DNA of 64,000 bases from Myxococcales bacterium (GCA_016720545.1 JADKKK010000023.1:1-64000); one strand, 5' to 3'. Counted from the first letter of the stretch, positions 10,439 to 19,860 are shown. The notes: a model not told the origin generated them from the letters alone. Translations and numbers: made by a program.

Positions 10439-10682
10439 GTCTCACCGTTGTCTGGTACCCTCCCGCCGAGCACGACCTTCTCGCGCTCCACTGGCGTACC
10501 AGCGGCTCGCGCATCTCCGAGGCGGTGTACCACTTCGCGCGCACAACGAAGGGTGACCTCCGCGTCGTCCGTGGCGACGTCTCGGCGCCCTCCGGCTGTA
10601 CGTGGCATCGTACGTGGTCCGGATGTCGCTGAACACGACCACGGGCACCCTCTACGTCTGGCGCGTGCTCCGGTCGCGGTAG
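10435..10682 (+). CDS. RelE/ParE-like toxin (one frameshift)
   Basis: Begins at GTG inside the stop of the preceding gene. The N-terminus VVWYPPAEHDLLAL resembles the beta-strand/helix start of RelE/ParE toxins, and the C-terminus in a neighbouring frame, LYVASYVVRMSLNTTTGTLY followed by VWRVLRSR, gives the expected antiparallel strands. A one-base indel near 10592 joins them into about 82 residues. ParE members poison gyrase and RelE members cleave mRNA; which applies here is not visible. The typical C-terminal catalytic Arg is plausible in the VWRVLRSR tail. Confidence 0.6.
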
Positions 10683-10863
10683 GCTACAGGCCGCTCGTCG
10701 GGGGCGTCCTGAACCTCGAGAGCATCCCGCACGAGCACGAGCGCCTCGACACACTTCCGCAGGGCTTCGGGTCTCCCATCTCGAGCGGCTTCTAGCGCTT
10801 TGGTGGCCAGTGTCAGCAAGGTGTCACGGCGCGAAGAAAGCTCGATAATACCCGCGTTTTCAC

Positions 10864-10886
10864 CGGCCTTCGAAGCCGAATGTCGT
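10864..10886. other. attachment site (attR): duplicated tRNA-Arg anticodon arm
   Basis: Identical to 9157-9179. It is followed by a complete T-arm and acceptor 3' strand (to about 10909), but with T-stem GTAAG/CTTAC instead of GTGTG/CACAC. It lacks a 5' half, so it is not a functional tRNA. It marks the right border of a 1.7 kb integrated element. Confidence 0.75.
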
Positions 10887-10951
10887 AAGTTCGAATCTTA
10901 CCGGGCGTGCCGCTTCTTCATGGGATTCCGCGCGAGGCCCTTCGCGACCAC

Positions 10952-11125
10952 CTACAGGCCGCCCGCGCGGCACTGACACGTGGGGCTCGTCGTCCCGTCG
11001 CAACACTGCGTCCGGCCCGACTCGCACCCGCACACGCCCTGGTGATGCGAACAGCCCGTTGCCGCAGTTCCCAGGGGTCTGCTCGCTCGCCTTGCCTCGC
11101 CGGCCGGGGGGCGAGCGACCTGCAG
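10952..11125 (-). pseudogene. 3' remnant of a cysteine-rich protein gene
   Basis: The minus strand reads CSHHQGVCGCESGRTQCCDG followed by a short Cys-containing end CQCRAGGL and a stop at 10952-10954. Upstream, in another frame, TPGNCGNG fits the same cysteine-rich style. No start is visible before the divergent fadH-type gene at 11148. I read it as the tail of a secreted Cys-rich protein of the sort common in myxobacteria, truncated at the mini-island border side or by rearrangement. Confidence 0.4.
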
Positions 11126-11147
11126 GACCTGCTAGGGTGCGCGCGCC

Positions 11148-13171
11148 ATGACCGCGTACCCCACCCTGCTCTCGCCCATCGATCTTGGCCCTCTGACGCT
11201 CAAGAACCGCGTCGTGATGGGCTCGATGCACACCGGCCTCGAGGACCGGTTCTTCAACTACGGGAAGCTCGCCGCTTACTTTGAAGAGCGGGCGCGCGGC
11301 GGCGTCGGGCTCATCATCACCGGCGGTATCTCCCCGAACCGCCAGGGGTGGCTCTTGCCGTTCGGCGGCACGCTGAACCGCCGCGCCGACGTGTACTTCC
11401 ACCGCAAGGTGACGAGCGCCGTGCACGCGCACGGCGGCAAGATCGCCATGCAGATCCTCCACGCGGGGCGCTACGGCTACCACCCGTTCGTCGTGTCGTC
11501 GTCGGCGAAGAAGTCGCCCATCTCGCCGTTCAAGCCGCGGGCGATGATGCGCTTCGAGATCAAAGCCACCGTGCGTGACTACGCGCGGTGCGCGCGCCTC
11601 GCCAAGCTCGCGGGGTACGACGGCGTCGAGATCATGGGCTCCGAGGGGTATCTGCTGAGCCAGTTCTCCTGCCCGCGCGTCAACGAGCGCACCGACGAGT
11701 ACGGCGGCCCGGTGGAGAACCGCATGCGCCTCCCGGTCGAGGTCGTGCGGGCCGTGCGCGAGGCCACGGGCCCCGACTTTCTCATCGTGTACCGCATGTC
11801 GCTCCTCGATCTGGTGCCGGGCGGCAACGCGTGGCCCGACATCGTCACCATCGCCAAGGCGGTCTCGGCGGCGGGCGCCGACGTCCTCAACACGGGTATC
11901 GGCTGGCACGAGGCGCGGATCCCCACCATCGCCACGCAGGTGCCTCGCGCGGCGTTCCGCGCGCTCACCGCGAAGATGCGCGCCGAGCTCGACATCCCGG
12001 TCATCGCGTCGAACCGCATCAACACCCCGGAGGACGCCGAGGACCTCCTGGCGGCGGGCGACGCCGATCTCGTCTCGATGGCTCGGCCGCTGCTCGCCGA
12101 CGCTGACTTCGTGAACAAGGCGGCGGCGGGCGAGCCCGAGGCCATCAACACGTGCATCGCGTGCAACCAGGGCTGCCTCGACCTCACCTTCCAAGGCAAG
12201 CGCGCCACCTGCCTCGTGAACCCGCGCGGCGGCTACGAGACGGAGCTTGTCTACCTGCGCGCCAAGAACCCGAAGAAAATCGCGGTCGTGGGCGCGGGCA
12301 TGGCCGGGCTCTCGGCCGCCACGGTGCTCGCGAAGCGAGGCCACGCGGTCACGCTCTTCGAGGCGGAGGGCTCCATCGGCGGCCAGTTCCGGCTCGCCGC
12401 GCGCGTGCCTGGCAAGGAGGAGTTCTCCGAGACGATTCGCTACTTCGAGACCGAGCTCAGGAAGACCGGCGTGGAGGTGCGCACCGGCACGCGCGCGACG
12501 CGCGCCGAGCTCGGGGGCTACGACGAGGTCGTCGTGGCCACGGGCGTCGTGCCGCGCGTTCCGCGGCTCGACGGCGTGAAGCACCCCAAGGTCGTGAGCT
12601 ACCCCGATCTCCTCTCGGGCAAGGTCGAGGCGGGGCGGCGCGTGGCCGTGATCGGCGCCGGCGGCGTGGGCGTCGACGTGTGCGCCTACCTCCTCGAGAA
12701 GGGGCGCGCCTCGGTCACGCACTACGCCACGCAGTGGGGGATCGACCTCAGCGGAGAGGCGGTCGGCGGCCTCGCGAAGGCCGCGCCGCACGAGGCGCCG
12801 CGCGAGGTGTGGCTGCTCCAGCGGCGGGCCGGCGACAAGAAGATGGGGGCTGGCCCTGGCAAGACCACCGGCTGGGCCACCGCCTGCTCCTGAAGGCCTA
12901 CGGCGTGCACATGCTGGCCGACGTCGAGTACGTCGCGATCGACGATCGCGGCCTCCACGTGAAGGTCGGCGGCGTGCCGCAGGTGCTCGACGTGGATCAC
13001 GTGGTGCTCTGCGCGGGCCAGAGTCCGCGCGAGCTCGCGGGCTCTCTGCCTCCGAGGGCGAGCGCATCGGGCGGGCGAACGTGCACGTCATCGGCGGCGC
13101 GAAGCTCGCGGGGGAGCCTCGACGCGCGGCGCGCCATCCTGGAGGGCGCGCGGGTCGGCGCGGCGCTCTGA
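11148..13171 (+). CDS. fadH: NADPH-dependent 2,4-dienoyl-CoA reductase-like flavoprotein (FadH type; frameshifted)
   Basis: Multi-cofactor enzyme of the old-yellow-enzyme/FadH family. Residues 1-330 form the FMN TIM barrel (LLSPIDLGPLTLKNRVVMG, MQILHAGRYGY, DADLVSMARPLLAD). The 4Fe-4S cysteines follow in CIACNQGCLD and ATCLVNPRGG (about C335, C338, C342, C354). The FAD/NADPH Rossmann domains begin at VAVVGAGMAGLSAA-type sequence (about 380) and VAVIGAGGVGVDV. Indels near 12870, 13045 and 13115 break the last quarter, which resumes as LLLKAYGVHMLADVEY and ends DARRAILEGARVGAAL. The total of about 674 residues equals the usual length. FadH removes trans-2,cis-4 double bonds in beta-oxidation of unsaturated fatty acids; close relatives act on other enoates. 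Confidence 0.87.
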
Positions 13172-13389
13172 GACGCGGCCGAGCCGCCGGTGTACGACGC
13201 CGGGCTCCGGAGAGCGACCCCTGGCGGCACGCCCGCCAGCGCGAACGCCATGGGGCTCGCGCCGGGGCTCCACCGCGGGACCCTCCGCACGTTCGTCGCC
13301 GGGAGCCCACGCTACGTGGCCGGCGGTCGCTGATCGGAAGCGCGTTTTCCGCGCGGGCGCTCAAGCTCTGCCGTGGCTAGACTCCGGCC

Positions 13390-13893
13390 ATGGACCCTGT
13401 AGAACTTCGCGCCAGCCTCCGCGTTCTCCTGGCCGTCGCACAAGTCGACGGAGACGTCGACCACGACGAACGGCACCTGCTCTCCGGCATCGGGAGCCAG
13501 CTCAACGTCCGCGTGCGCCCGGACGAGCGCGTCGATCTGCCGGCCTCGCTCGCCGCTCTGCGCTCCGACGAGGCCCGGGAGCTGACGTTCCGCGCCGCCG
13601 TGGCGATGGCCAACGTGGACGGCCGCTGCTCGCCCCAGGAGCACTCGCTCCTCATGCGCATTCGCGCCGAGCTCGCCCTGCCCGACGCCGTGCCGCTCGA
13701 GGTGATGGAGGAGGAGTGGGCCCACCGCATGCAGGAGACCCGCGCGCGCATCGACCGGATCTCCGACACGTTCCTCGACGAGATGGCCGCGCGCGAGACA
13801 GTGCTCTCGCAAGAGGCCTACGAGCGCATGGTGGCCGACCTCGAGCGGAAAAAGGACGCGCTGCTCCGCGACGCCGTGAGCTCGAGCGAGTAG
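13390..13893 (+). CDS. TerB-like domain protein
   Basis: A 167-residue soluble, mostly helical protein. Two related segments carry TerB-family signatures: LLAVAQVDGDVDHDERHLL near residue 14 and AVAMANVDGRCSPQEHSLL near residue 70, acidic positions that in TerB bind metal. The C-terminal 50 residues are a probable coiled coil (EEWAHRMQETRARIDR and later EAYERMVADLERKKDALL). TerB proteins are named from tellurite resistance but most are of unknown function at the inner membrane. It stands just before the carbonic anhydrase gene on the same strand. Confidence 0.7.
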   Translation: MDPVELRASLRVLLAVAQVDGDVDHDERHLLSGIGSQLNVRVRPDERVDLPASLAALRSDEARELTFRAAVAMANVDGRCSPQEHSLLMRIRAELALPDAVPLEVMEEEWAHRMQETRARIDRISDTFLDEMAARETVLSQEAYERMVADLERKKDALLRDAVSSSE

Positions 13894-13969
13894 CCCGACG
13901 AGGCGGCGACGAAGGGCCAAGCTCGCGGATCGGGGGGTGGTAGCCTGGCGGCCGCGCAGCAGGAGGATC

Positions 13970-14644
13970 ATGCAGAAGCTCGTCCGAGGCATCCACCACT
14001 TCCAGAAGAACGTGTTCCGCTCCGAGCGAGCGATGTTCGAGCGGCTCGCGAGGGGGCAGCACCCGGACACGCTGTTCATCACGTGCTCGGACTCCCGAGT
14101 GAACCCGAACCTGCTGACCGGGACGCACCCCGGCGAGCTCTTCATCTTGCGCAACGCGGGCAACATCGTTCCCCCGAGCGGCGCCCCGCTGAACGGCGAG
14201 GCCGCGACGGTCGAGTACGCCGTCGCGGTCCTGGAGGTCGAGGACATCATCGTGTGCGGGCACTCCCACTGCGGGGCGATCGGCGCGCTCCTCGACCCCT
14301 CGAGCACCGCCGAGCTGCCCGCCATGCGCGCGTGGCTCGACTACGCCGAGGAGACCCGCCAGATCGTCGCCAAGTGCTACGCCGACCTCGAGGGCGAGCC
14401 CCTCCTCACTGCGGCGATCGAGGAGAACGTGCTCGTGCAAATCGAGAACCTTCGCACGATGCCTGCGGTCGCCGCGCGCCTCGCCAAAGGGGATCTCGGC
14501 CTGCACGGCTGGGTCTACAAGATCGAGACCGGCGACGTGTTCGCCTACGACACCGACGCCGAGCAGTTCTTCGCGCTCACGGAGGAGCTGGTCGGCCCGG
14601 CCAGCACGGCGGCCCGCTCAATCGCGCCCATCCACTCGATTTGA
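13970..14644 (+). CDS. beta-class carbonic anhydrase
   Basis: Interconverts CO2 and bicarbonate in the cytoplasm. All zinc-site residues are visible: Cys39, Asp41 and Arg43 in CSDSR, and His98 and Cys101 in CGHSHCGA. GELFILRNAGN is also characteristic. The start ATG 13970 is supported by a strong AGGAGG at 13961-13966, although spacing is only three bases; an in-frame upstream start at 13937 would add a poorly conserved extension. Length of 224 residues is normal. It follows a TerB-like gene on the same strand and converges with the M3 peptidase gene. Confidence 0.95.
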   Translation: MQKLVRGIHHFQKNVFRSERAMFERLARGQHPDTLFITCSDSRVNPNLLTGTHPGELFILRNAGNIVPPSGAPLNGEAATVEYAVAVLEVEDIIVCGHSHCGAIGALLDPSSTAELPAMRAWLDYAEETRQIVAKCYADLEGEPLLTAAIEENVLVQIENLRTMPAVAARLAKGDLGLHGWVYKIETGDVFAYDTDAEQFFALTEELVGPASTAARSIAPIHSI

Positions 14645-14661
14645 CCGTCGCGGCGGCCCGG

Positions 14662-16473
14662 TCAGGGTGGCGGCGCGCCCATCACCTCACCGAGCGCGGC
14701 CTCGAGCTCCGCGATCGGAGCCTCCAGCGTGGCGATCGCGCGCGCCCAGAACTCGGGCGACTCGAGGTCCTCGCCGATCGACGCGCGGGCCACCTCGTGC
14801 GCGAGCGCGCCGCCGGTGGCGCGGAGGAACGCCTCGTAGCGAGGGAGGAAGCTCGGGCCCTCCTCGGTGAAGCGCGCGTAGAGCCCGCGCGACAGCAAAT
14901 AGCCGAATGTATACGGGAAGTTATAAAACGACAAGTCCGGGATGAAGAAGTGAAGCTTCGAGGCCCAGAAGAGGGGATCCTCGGCGCCCACCTGGCGCGC
15001 CTCGCCCAACACCTCCCGCTGCGCCTCCACCATCAGCGACGACAGCCGGCTCGCGGGCACCTCTCCCTGCGAGCGCAGCTCGTAGAAGCGGCTCTCGAAG
15101 AGAAAGCGGGTGGGCACGTCGAGCAGGAACGCCGCGGCGTCGCCCGCGACCTCCCCGAGCAGCTGCGCACGCGCAGCCGCGGAGATGCCTGGCTCGGCCA
15201 GCAGGCCGGCGGAGAGGACGCTCTCGGCGAAGGTGGAGGCGGTCTCGGCGAGGGTCATCGGGTACTGCCGCGCGAGCACGCGCGTGCCCGCGAGCACGTG
15301 ATGGTGGAACGAGTGGCCAAGCTCGTGCGCCAGCGTGGAGACGTCGCCGAGCGCGCCCTGGTAGGTCATGAACACCCGCGACTCGCCCGTGAGATCGCTG
15401 CCGGTGCAGTAGGCGCCGGGGCGCTTGCCGGCGCGCGGCTCGGCCTCGATCCAGCGCTTGGCGAGGGCCTCGTCGACGTGGGCGGCGAGGGCGGGGTACG
15501 AGCCCGCGAAGGCGCGGCGCACGAGGTCTCTGCCGCGCTCCCAAGGGATGCGCTCGGTCTCTGGCAACGGCAGCGGCGCCTCGAGGTCGTACCAGGCGAT
15601 CGCGGGGAGGCCCATGGCGCGGGCCTTGAGGAGCAGACCCCGGCGCGCGAGCGGGCGCCCGCCCACCACCGCCTCGTTCATCGCGTCGAGCGTGCGGCGA
15701 GAGATGCCCGCGTCGTGGAGCGCGGCGTCGTGGAAGTGCTCGACGCCGCGGCGTCGGTAGAGCGCGAGGCGCGTGCCGCTGATGCGGTTGAGCGCCGCCG
15801 CCGTGACGTCGGAGACCGCCTCCCACGCGCGGTTCCCCGCGGTGAACGCGGCCTCGCGCACGGCGCGATCCGGGTCGGCCATGCGCGAGCGGCGCGCGGC
15901 CATGGGGACGACCTCGTGGGTGCCGTCGGGGAGGGTCAGCTCGAACGAGAGCTTCCCGGCGACCGTGTCGTAGAGGCGACCCCAGCCGAAGATGCCGTCC
16001 GTCGCGAGGTCGGACGCGAGGGCCTCGAGCGCGGCGGGCATACGGCGCTGGGCGTCGACGTGGAGCTGCGAGAGGAAGTGCTCGGCGCCGGCGAGCCGCG
16101 GATCGCCGAGCAGCCCCGCGAGCTCTTCCGCCGAAGCTGCGCCGAGCGCACGCCGCAGCTCGCCGGCGCACTTCTCGAGCGTCGCTCGAGGGGCGCCCAG
16201 CGCGCCCTCCGCGAGCCCGAAGCGCTCGTCGTCCGCCGCGGCCGACGCGAGGCAGGTCACGTAGGAAGATGTGTGGCCAAACCGGCCGAGGCCGTCCTCG
16301 TAGCGGAGCACGACCCCCACCCAGGCGTCCTGGGTCTCGCGAGACAGCGCGTCGAGCGCCTCCGCGTCGTGGAGCAGCGCCACGAGGTCGGACGCGAGCG
16401 CCGAGTCGAACGCTGCGCGCTCCGGAGAGTCGAATGACGGAAAGTACGCGCTCAGATCCCAGGTTGGTTCCAC
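14662..16473 (-). CDS. pepF: M3-family oligoendopeptidase (PepF-like)
   Basis: A 603-residue cytosolic zinc metallopeptidase. The HExxH zinc motif is HELGH at about 383-387 within STLAHELGHSFHHHVL, and the third ligand glutamate lies downstream in MTLAETASTFAE. The N-terminal WDLSAYFPSFDSPE and later KRPGAYCTGSD are typical of the PepF/M3B branch. It hydrolyses short peptides. Its start overlaps the last codons of the upstream cytochrome gene by 22 bases, on the same strand, which suggests coupling in one transcript with the cytochrome and the methyltransferase further upstream. Confidence 0.92.
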   Translation of the reverse strand: MEPTWDLSAYFPSFDSPERAAFDSALASDLVALLHDAEALDALSRETQDAWVGVVLRYEDGLGRFGHTSSYVTCLASAAADDERFGLAEGALGAPRATLEKCAGELRRALGAASAEELAGLLGDPRLAGAEHFLSQLHVDAQRRMPAALEALASDLATDGIFGWGRLYDTVAGKLSFELTLPDGTHEVVPMAARRSRMADPDRAVREAAFTAGNRAWEAVSDVTAAALNRISGTRLALYRRRGVEHFHDAALHDAGISRRTLDAMNEAVVGGRPLARRGLLLKARAMGLPAIAWYDLEAPLPLPETERIPWERGRDLVRRAFAGSYPALAAHVDEALAKRWIEAEPRAGKRPGAYCTGSDLTGESRVFMTYQGALGDVSTLAHELGHSFHHHVLAGTRVLARQYPMTLAETASTFAESVLSAGLLAEPGISAAARAQLLGEVAGDAAAFLLDVPTRFLFESRFYELRSQGEVPASRLSSLMVEAQREVLGEARQVGAEDPLFWASKLHFFIPDLSFYNFPYTFGYLLSRGLYARFTEEGPSFLPRYEAFLRATGGALAHEVARASIGEDLESPEFWARAIATLEAPIAELEAALGEVMGAPPP

Positions 16474-16886
16474 GCGACCGTTCTAGGGCACCGCGCCCCA
16501 CGACGGATGATTTCGCCAAACGGCAGGTGTACGTCGTCAGGGGGCCCGGAGCCGTACTTCGCGCGGTACGCCGACTTGTATTCGGAGTGACAGCTCTTGC
16601 ACGTCGCCTTGGCGCTGGCGACGTCGCCTCCGGCTGCCGCCGCCCGCCCCTGCTCGGAGAGCGTTCCCCACGTCGCGTACTCGGGCTTGGCGAACCCCTT
16701 CGTCTTGGTGAACAGCGAGGCCATCGTGGCCGTGTCGCCCGCGGCGGTCGCTGACTCGAGCTGCTTCATGAGCTGCTTGAGGTCCTTGTTGGGCGCGGCC
16801 GCCACGGGACCGGCGGCGGTGACGAACGCGCCTGCGGCGCCCGCCGCGATGGCGAAGACGGGGAGCCACTTTCGAAGGGTGGGCAT
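16452..16886 (-). CDS. periplasmic c-type cytochrome with C-terminal haem motif
   Basis: Starts MPTLRKWLPVFAIAAGAAGA, a signal peptide cleaved near VAAAPNKD. The mature protein is mostly helical (LKQLMKQLESATAAGDTATM). The only haem motif, CKSCH, is in SAKATCKSCHSEYKSAYR close to the C-terminus. That placement and the following aromatic and basic residues recall class II (cytochrome c-prime-like, four-helix bundle) cytochromes. The reading frame goes on about 25 residues past the motif and overlaps the start of pepF. It may be an electron carrier or gas-binding protein; partner unknown. Confidence 0.75.
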   Translation of the reverse strand: MPTLRKWLPVFAIAAGAAGAFVTAAGPVAAAPNKDLKQLMKQLESATAAGDTATMASLFTKTKGFAKPEYATWGTLSEQGRAAAAGGDVASAKATCKSCHSEYKSAYRAKYGSGPPDDVHLPFGEIIRRGARCPRTVAWNQPGI

Positions 16887-16947
16887 AGGCAGTGATACGA
16901 GGGCGGGCCCGTTGATATTGACGCTCAACGGAGAACGGTTCGTTCTC

Positions 16948-17778
16948 CTATCGCGACGAGTCCGGCCACCCGAAGCGGGCACGGACCCTGCGCATCGCCT
17001 CGCTGAGACCGCCGCCCGCATCCCGCACCAGGAACGGCGGCTCTTCCACCGGGTCGACCTCGTCGGCGCCGGCTGAGCTCGCGATCCTGCACGCGAAGAG
17101 AGAGAACAGGGGCGACAGGCCGGCGCGCGGGACCACGTCGCGCCGTGTGACGATCGCGAGCCCAGCGGCGCGCACGCCCTCCAGCGCCCGAGCCTTCTGC
17201 GGGGTGGGGAAGCAGAAGACGAAGCGCCCGTCGGGGGTGAGCGCGCGCCGCGCCGCGAGCGCGTAGTCGGCCACGGTGCCGCGGAGCTCGAAGCGCGCGT
17301 GGGCCTTCTGCGAGTCGCTCGGCACCACGCCGGCCTTGACGTCGAAGTACGGCGGGCTCCCCGTCACGAGGGGGAAGCGCTGCCCGAGCGTCGTGGTCCG
17401 GAGATCGCCGTGGACTGGGCTCACGCGCGCCTCGAGGCCGTTCATGCGCAGGTTCTCGCGAAAGAGGCGGAAGCTCACCTCCTGCGCCTCCACGCCGACG
17501 AGGCGCGCGCCTTCGCCGAGGCCCCAGAGCACGAGCAGGCCGACGGTCCCGATGCCGGCTCCGAGGTCGAGCGTGGTCGCGTCGTCGGGCGCGCCGCCGT
17601 GCTCGAGCGCGTACGCCGCGGTGAGCACGTCGTCGGTCGAGTGCCGGTGGCCGCGCTTGCGCTGGAGCAGCGACCACGCGCACGTCAGGCCGTCGCAGGT
17701 GATGGGCTCGCCGAGCTCCTCCTCGAGGGCGCGGCGGAAGGGCTCGTGGGCGGAGTGCACGCATGGCTCATAGACCAC
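16948..17778 (-). CDS. TrmN6-like tRNA1(Val) adenine-N6 methyltransferase family protein
   Basis: Class I SAM-dependent methyltransferase. The SAM-binding motif I is TTLDLGAGIGTVGLLVLWGL, motif II VGVEAQEVSFRLFREN, and the catalytic N6-adenine-type motif appears as TGSPPYFD (a variant of NPPY). The opening HSTDDVLTAAYAL matches the family's conserved FxxTxDxxLL region. The best start is GTG at 17778 (VVYEPCVHSAHEP); a longer open frame upstream is not coding. In Escherichia coli TrmN6 modifies A37 of tRNA-Val, but relatives methylate other substrates. It heads a probable three-gene transcript with the cytochrome and pepF. Confidence 0.8.
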   Translation of the reverse strand: MVYEPCVHSAHEPFRRALEEELGEPITCDGLTCAWSLLQRKRGHRHSTDDVLTAAYALEHGGAPDDATTLDLGAGIGTVGLLVLWGLGEGARLVGVEAQEVSFRLFRENLRMNGLEARVSPVHGDLRTTTLGQRFPLVTGSPPYFDVKAGVVPSDSQKAHARFELRGTVADYALAARRALTPDGRFVFCFPTPQKARALEGVRAAGLAIVTRRDVVPRAGLSPLFSLFACRIASSAGADEVDPVEEPPFLVRDAGGGLSEAMRRVRARFGWPDSSR

Positions 17779-17898
17779 ACGGCGCTCTCTCGGCCACGTC
17801 GTCGCGCTAGGGTAGGCGCGGCGGGGAGGGCCCAACCTCCCCCTGAGCCGCGGCGCGCGAGCCTTGTGGAGCGCTTGCCGTTCGATATCCTCGCGGAG

Positions 17899-19842
17899 AT
17901 GGGCGGCACTGGCTTCTCGACGACGTTCACACCACTCGGTGACGAGCCACGCGTGGAGGGCGCGGCGAGCGCGCTCTACGACGAGCTCTACGCCATCATT
18001 GGAGACAACATCCGCCGCGTGGCGAAGGGGAAGGCGTACCGTCAGGTCACCGAGGACTTCCTCGACATCGCCCACGAAGATGGCGAAGGCCGCGGCGACC
18101 TCGTGTCCTTCGTCTTCCGTGATGGCGCTGGCCTCTGCCAGGCCTCGTCGCACGCCTGCGAGCACTGGTTCCAGCTCTACCTGGCCGCCCTCGCGTCGAA
18201 GAGCGGCGGCGCCCCCTCTGCGCTCGACACGCTCGCGGCGCGGCATGGGCTCGCGCTCGTGGACGAGATCGCTCCGCTGCAGGCCCTGCTCGACAGCTGC
18301 GCGGAGCCGCTCGTCGTGCTCCGCGGACACGTCTTCGGAGTGAGCGGACCGAAGGAGGATCCCTACCTCGTGAGCGACTCTCTCGAGGAAGGTCACGTGG
18401 AGATGGAGGAGCTCCGCGAAGCGGAGCGCGCGAAGGTCCGCGCGGCGAGCCTGAAGCAGCGCTGCGACTGCGTCGTGTGCGTCACGCTTCGGAAGGAGGT
18501 CGATCTCCGGCTCCCCAAGCCCAAGAGACCTCCGAAGGCGAAGAAGCCTCCGAAGCTCGGGATCGAGACCTCGCTCTACAACGACGGCAAGAGCCGCAAC
18601 GTCTCCGACGGCAAGGCGACCGCGCTCCCCGACGCGGTCTTCGAGCCGCCTTCGCTCGAGTCGCTCGGCATCGGCGCTCCCATCACCACCATCCCCGACG
18701 GCATCGCGCGGCTCACCGCGCTGCGATCGCTCCACGTGATCAACACGCAGATGACACGGATCCCCGAGGTCCTGTTCCGCATGCCCTGGCTCCGCGAGCT
18801 CGCGCTCTCGCAGAGCCCGTTCGAGGAGGCGTCGGATCTCGCCAAGATGCCGTGGCTCGAGGGCATCCGCCTCACCCACCTGCGGAAGCTGCGGGCGCTC
18901 GAGGACCTGCGCTTCGACTCGTTTCCCAACCTCCGGAAGCTCAAGCTCGAGTGGCTCGAGCTCGCCCACGTGCCGAAGAGCGTCTGGCGCGCGAAGAAGC
19001 TCCGGGAGCTCGAGATCTCCGACGGAACCATGACGGCCCTGCCGGCGTCGATCGCGGGCTTGACCGAGCTCGAGAGCCTCACGTTGTGGCTGGACAAGCT
19101 CCGGAAGGTCCCGCCCCTCGCGGGCCTCATGAAGCTGAGGGTCCTCTCGATTCAGTCCGAGGCGCTCACCAAGATCGCGGACGACGCGCTGCCGCCGGGG
19201 CTCACCGAGCTCACGCTCAGCGTCGAGACGTGCACCACGCTCCCCTCGGTCGCGCGGCTCCGCGAGCTGACGAAGCTCACGCTGACCGGCGCGTTCACCG
19301 CGTTGCCGGAGGGGCTCGGCGAGCTCGGCGCGCTGAAGGAGCTCTGGATCTACGGGAAAGAGCTCGCGTCGATCCCCGAGGGCGCGCTCCCGAAGAGCCT
19401 CGAGGTGCTCTCCCTCTGCGACTGCCCGCAGTTGAAGAAGCTGCCGACCCGCATCGGAGACCTCGCCGCGCTGAAGCACGTCTCCGCGACGCGCACCGGG
19501 CTCACCGAGCTCCCGGAGTCGATGCGCCGCCTGAAGTCGCTGGACACGATGTACGTCCAGAGCTCGCCCAGCTTCACCGCGCTGCCGCCGTGGATCGGCG
19601 AGCTCGGCGCGCTCGATTTCCTGGCCCTATCGGACAACCCGGCGCTCGGTCCGCTGCCCTCGTCGATGAAGCGCCTGAAGAAGCTGCGGCACCTCGATCT
19701 CGCCGGGTCTCCCGGCGCTTTTCCGCTCGGCGACTGGCTGAAGACGCTCCCGCTCGAGAGCTTGTACTGCTCGGACGCGAAGGTCACGAAGGACGAGAAG
19801 GCGCGCATGGCGCGGCTTCTCCCGAACACGCGGCTCGCCTGA
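17899..19842 (+). CDS. leucine-rich-repeat protein with novel N-terminal domain
   Basis: About 647 residues. The first 220 or so form a domain I do not recognise; it contains CDCVVCVTL after SLKQR and a basic, proline-rich hinge RPPKAKKPPK. From about residue 235 to the end there are many short leucine-rich repeats of the bacterial type (SLESLGI, LRSLHVINTQMTRIPEVLF, LTELTLSVETCTTLPSVARL, LRHLDLAGSPGAFPL). No signal peptide or membrane segment is seen, so it is probably cytosolic. ATG 17899 has GGAG immediately before it with no spacing; GTG at 17866 in frame is an alternative. LRR arrays bind proteins; the target is unknown. Confidence 0.78.
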   Translation: MGGTGFSTTFTPLGDEPRVEGAASALYDELYAIIGDNIRRVAKGKAYRQVTEDFLDIAHEDGEGRGDLVSFVFRDGAGLCQASSHACEHWFQLYLAALASKSGGAPSALDTLAARHGLALVDEIAPLQALLDSCAEPLVVLRGHVFGVSGPKEDPYLVSDSLEEGHVEMEELREAERAKVRAASLKQRCDCVVCVTLRKEVDLRLPKPKRPPKAKKPPKLGIETSLYNDGKSRNVSDGKATALPDAVFEPPSLESLGIGAPITTIPDGIARLTALRSLHVINTQMTRIPEVLFRMPWLRELALSQSPFEEASDLAKMPWLEGIRLTHLRKLRALEDLRFDSFPNLRKLKLEWLELAHVPKSVWRAKKLRELEISDGTMTALPASIAGLTELESLTLWLDKLRKVPPLAGLMKLRVLSIQSEALTKIADDALPPGLTELTLSVETCTTLPSVARLRELTKLTLTGAFTALPEGLGELGALKELWIYGKELASIPEGALPKSLEVLSLCDCPQLKKLPTRIGDLAALKHVSATRTGLTELPESMRRLKSLDTMYVQSSPSFTALPPWIGELGALDFLALSDNPALGPLPSSMKRLKKLRHLDLAGSPGAFPLGDWLKTLPLESLYCSDAKVTKDEKARMARLLPNTRLA

Positions 19843-19860
19843 CGCGCCGCCTAACGTTAG

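Noticed and set aside
10861..10909. A second tRNA-Arg gene
   Set aside because: Only the 3' half is present; no D-arm or 5' acceptor strand precedes it.
10860..13364. Very long minus-strand open frame opposite fadH
   Set aside because: A GC-rich shadow of the fadH coding strand; no motifs and biased Arg/Pro/Ala content.
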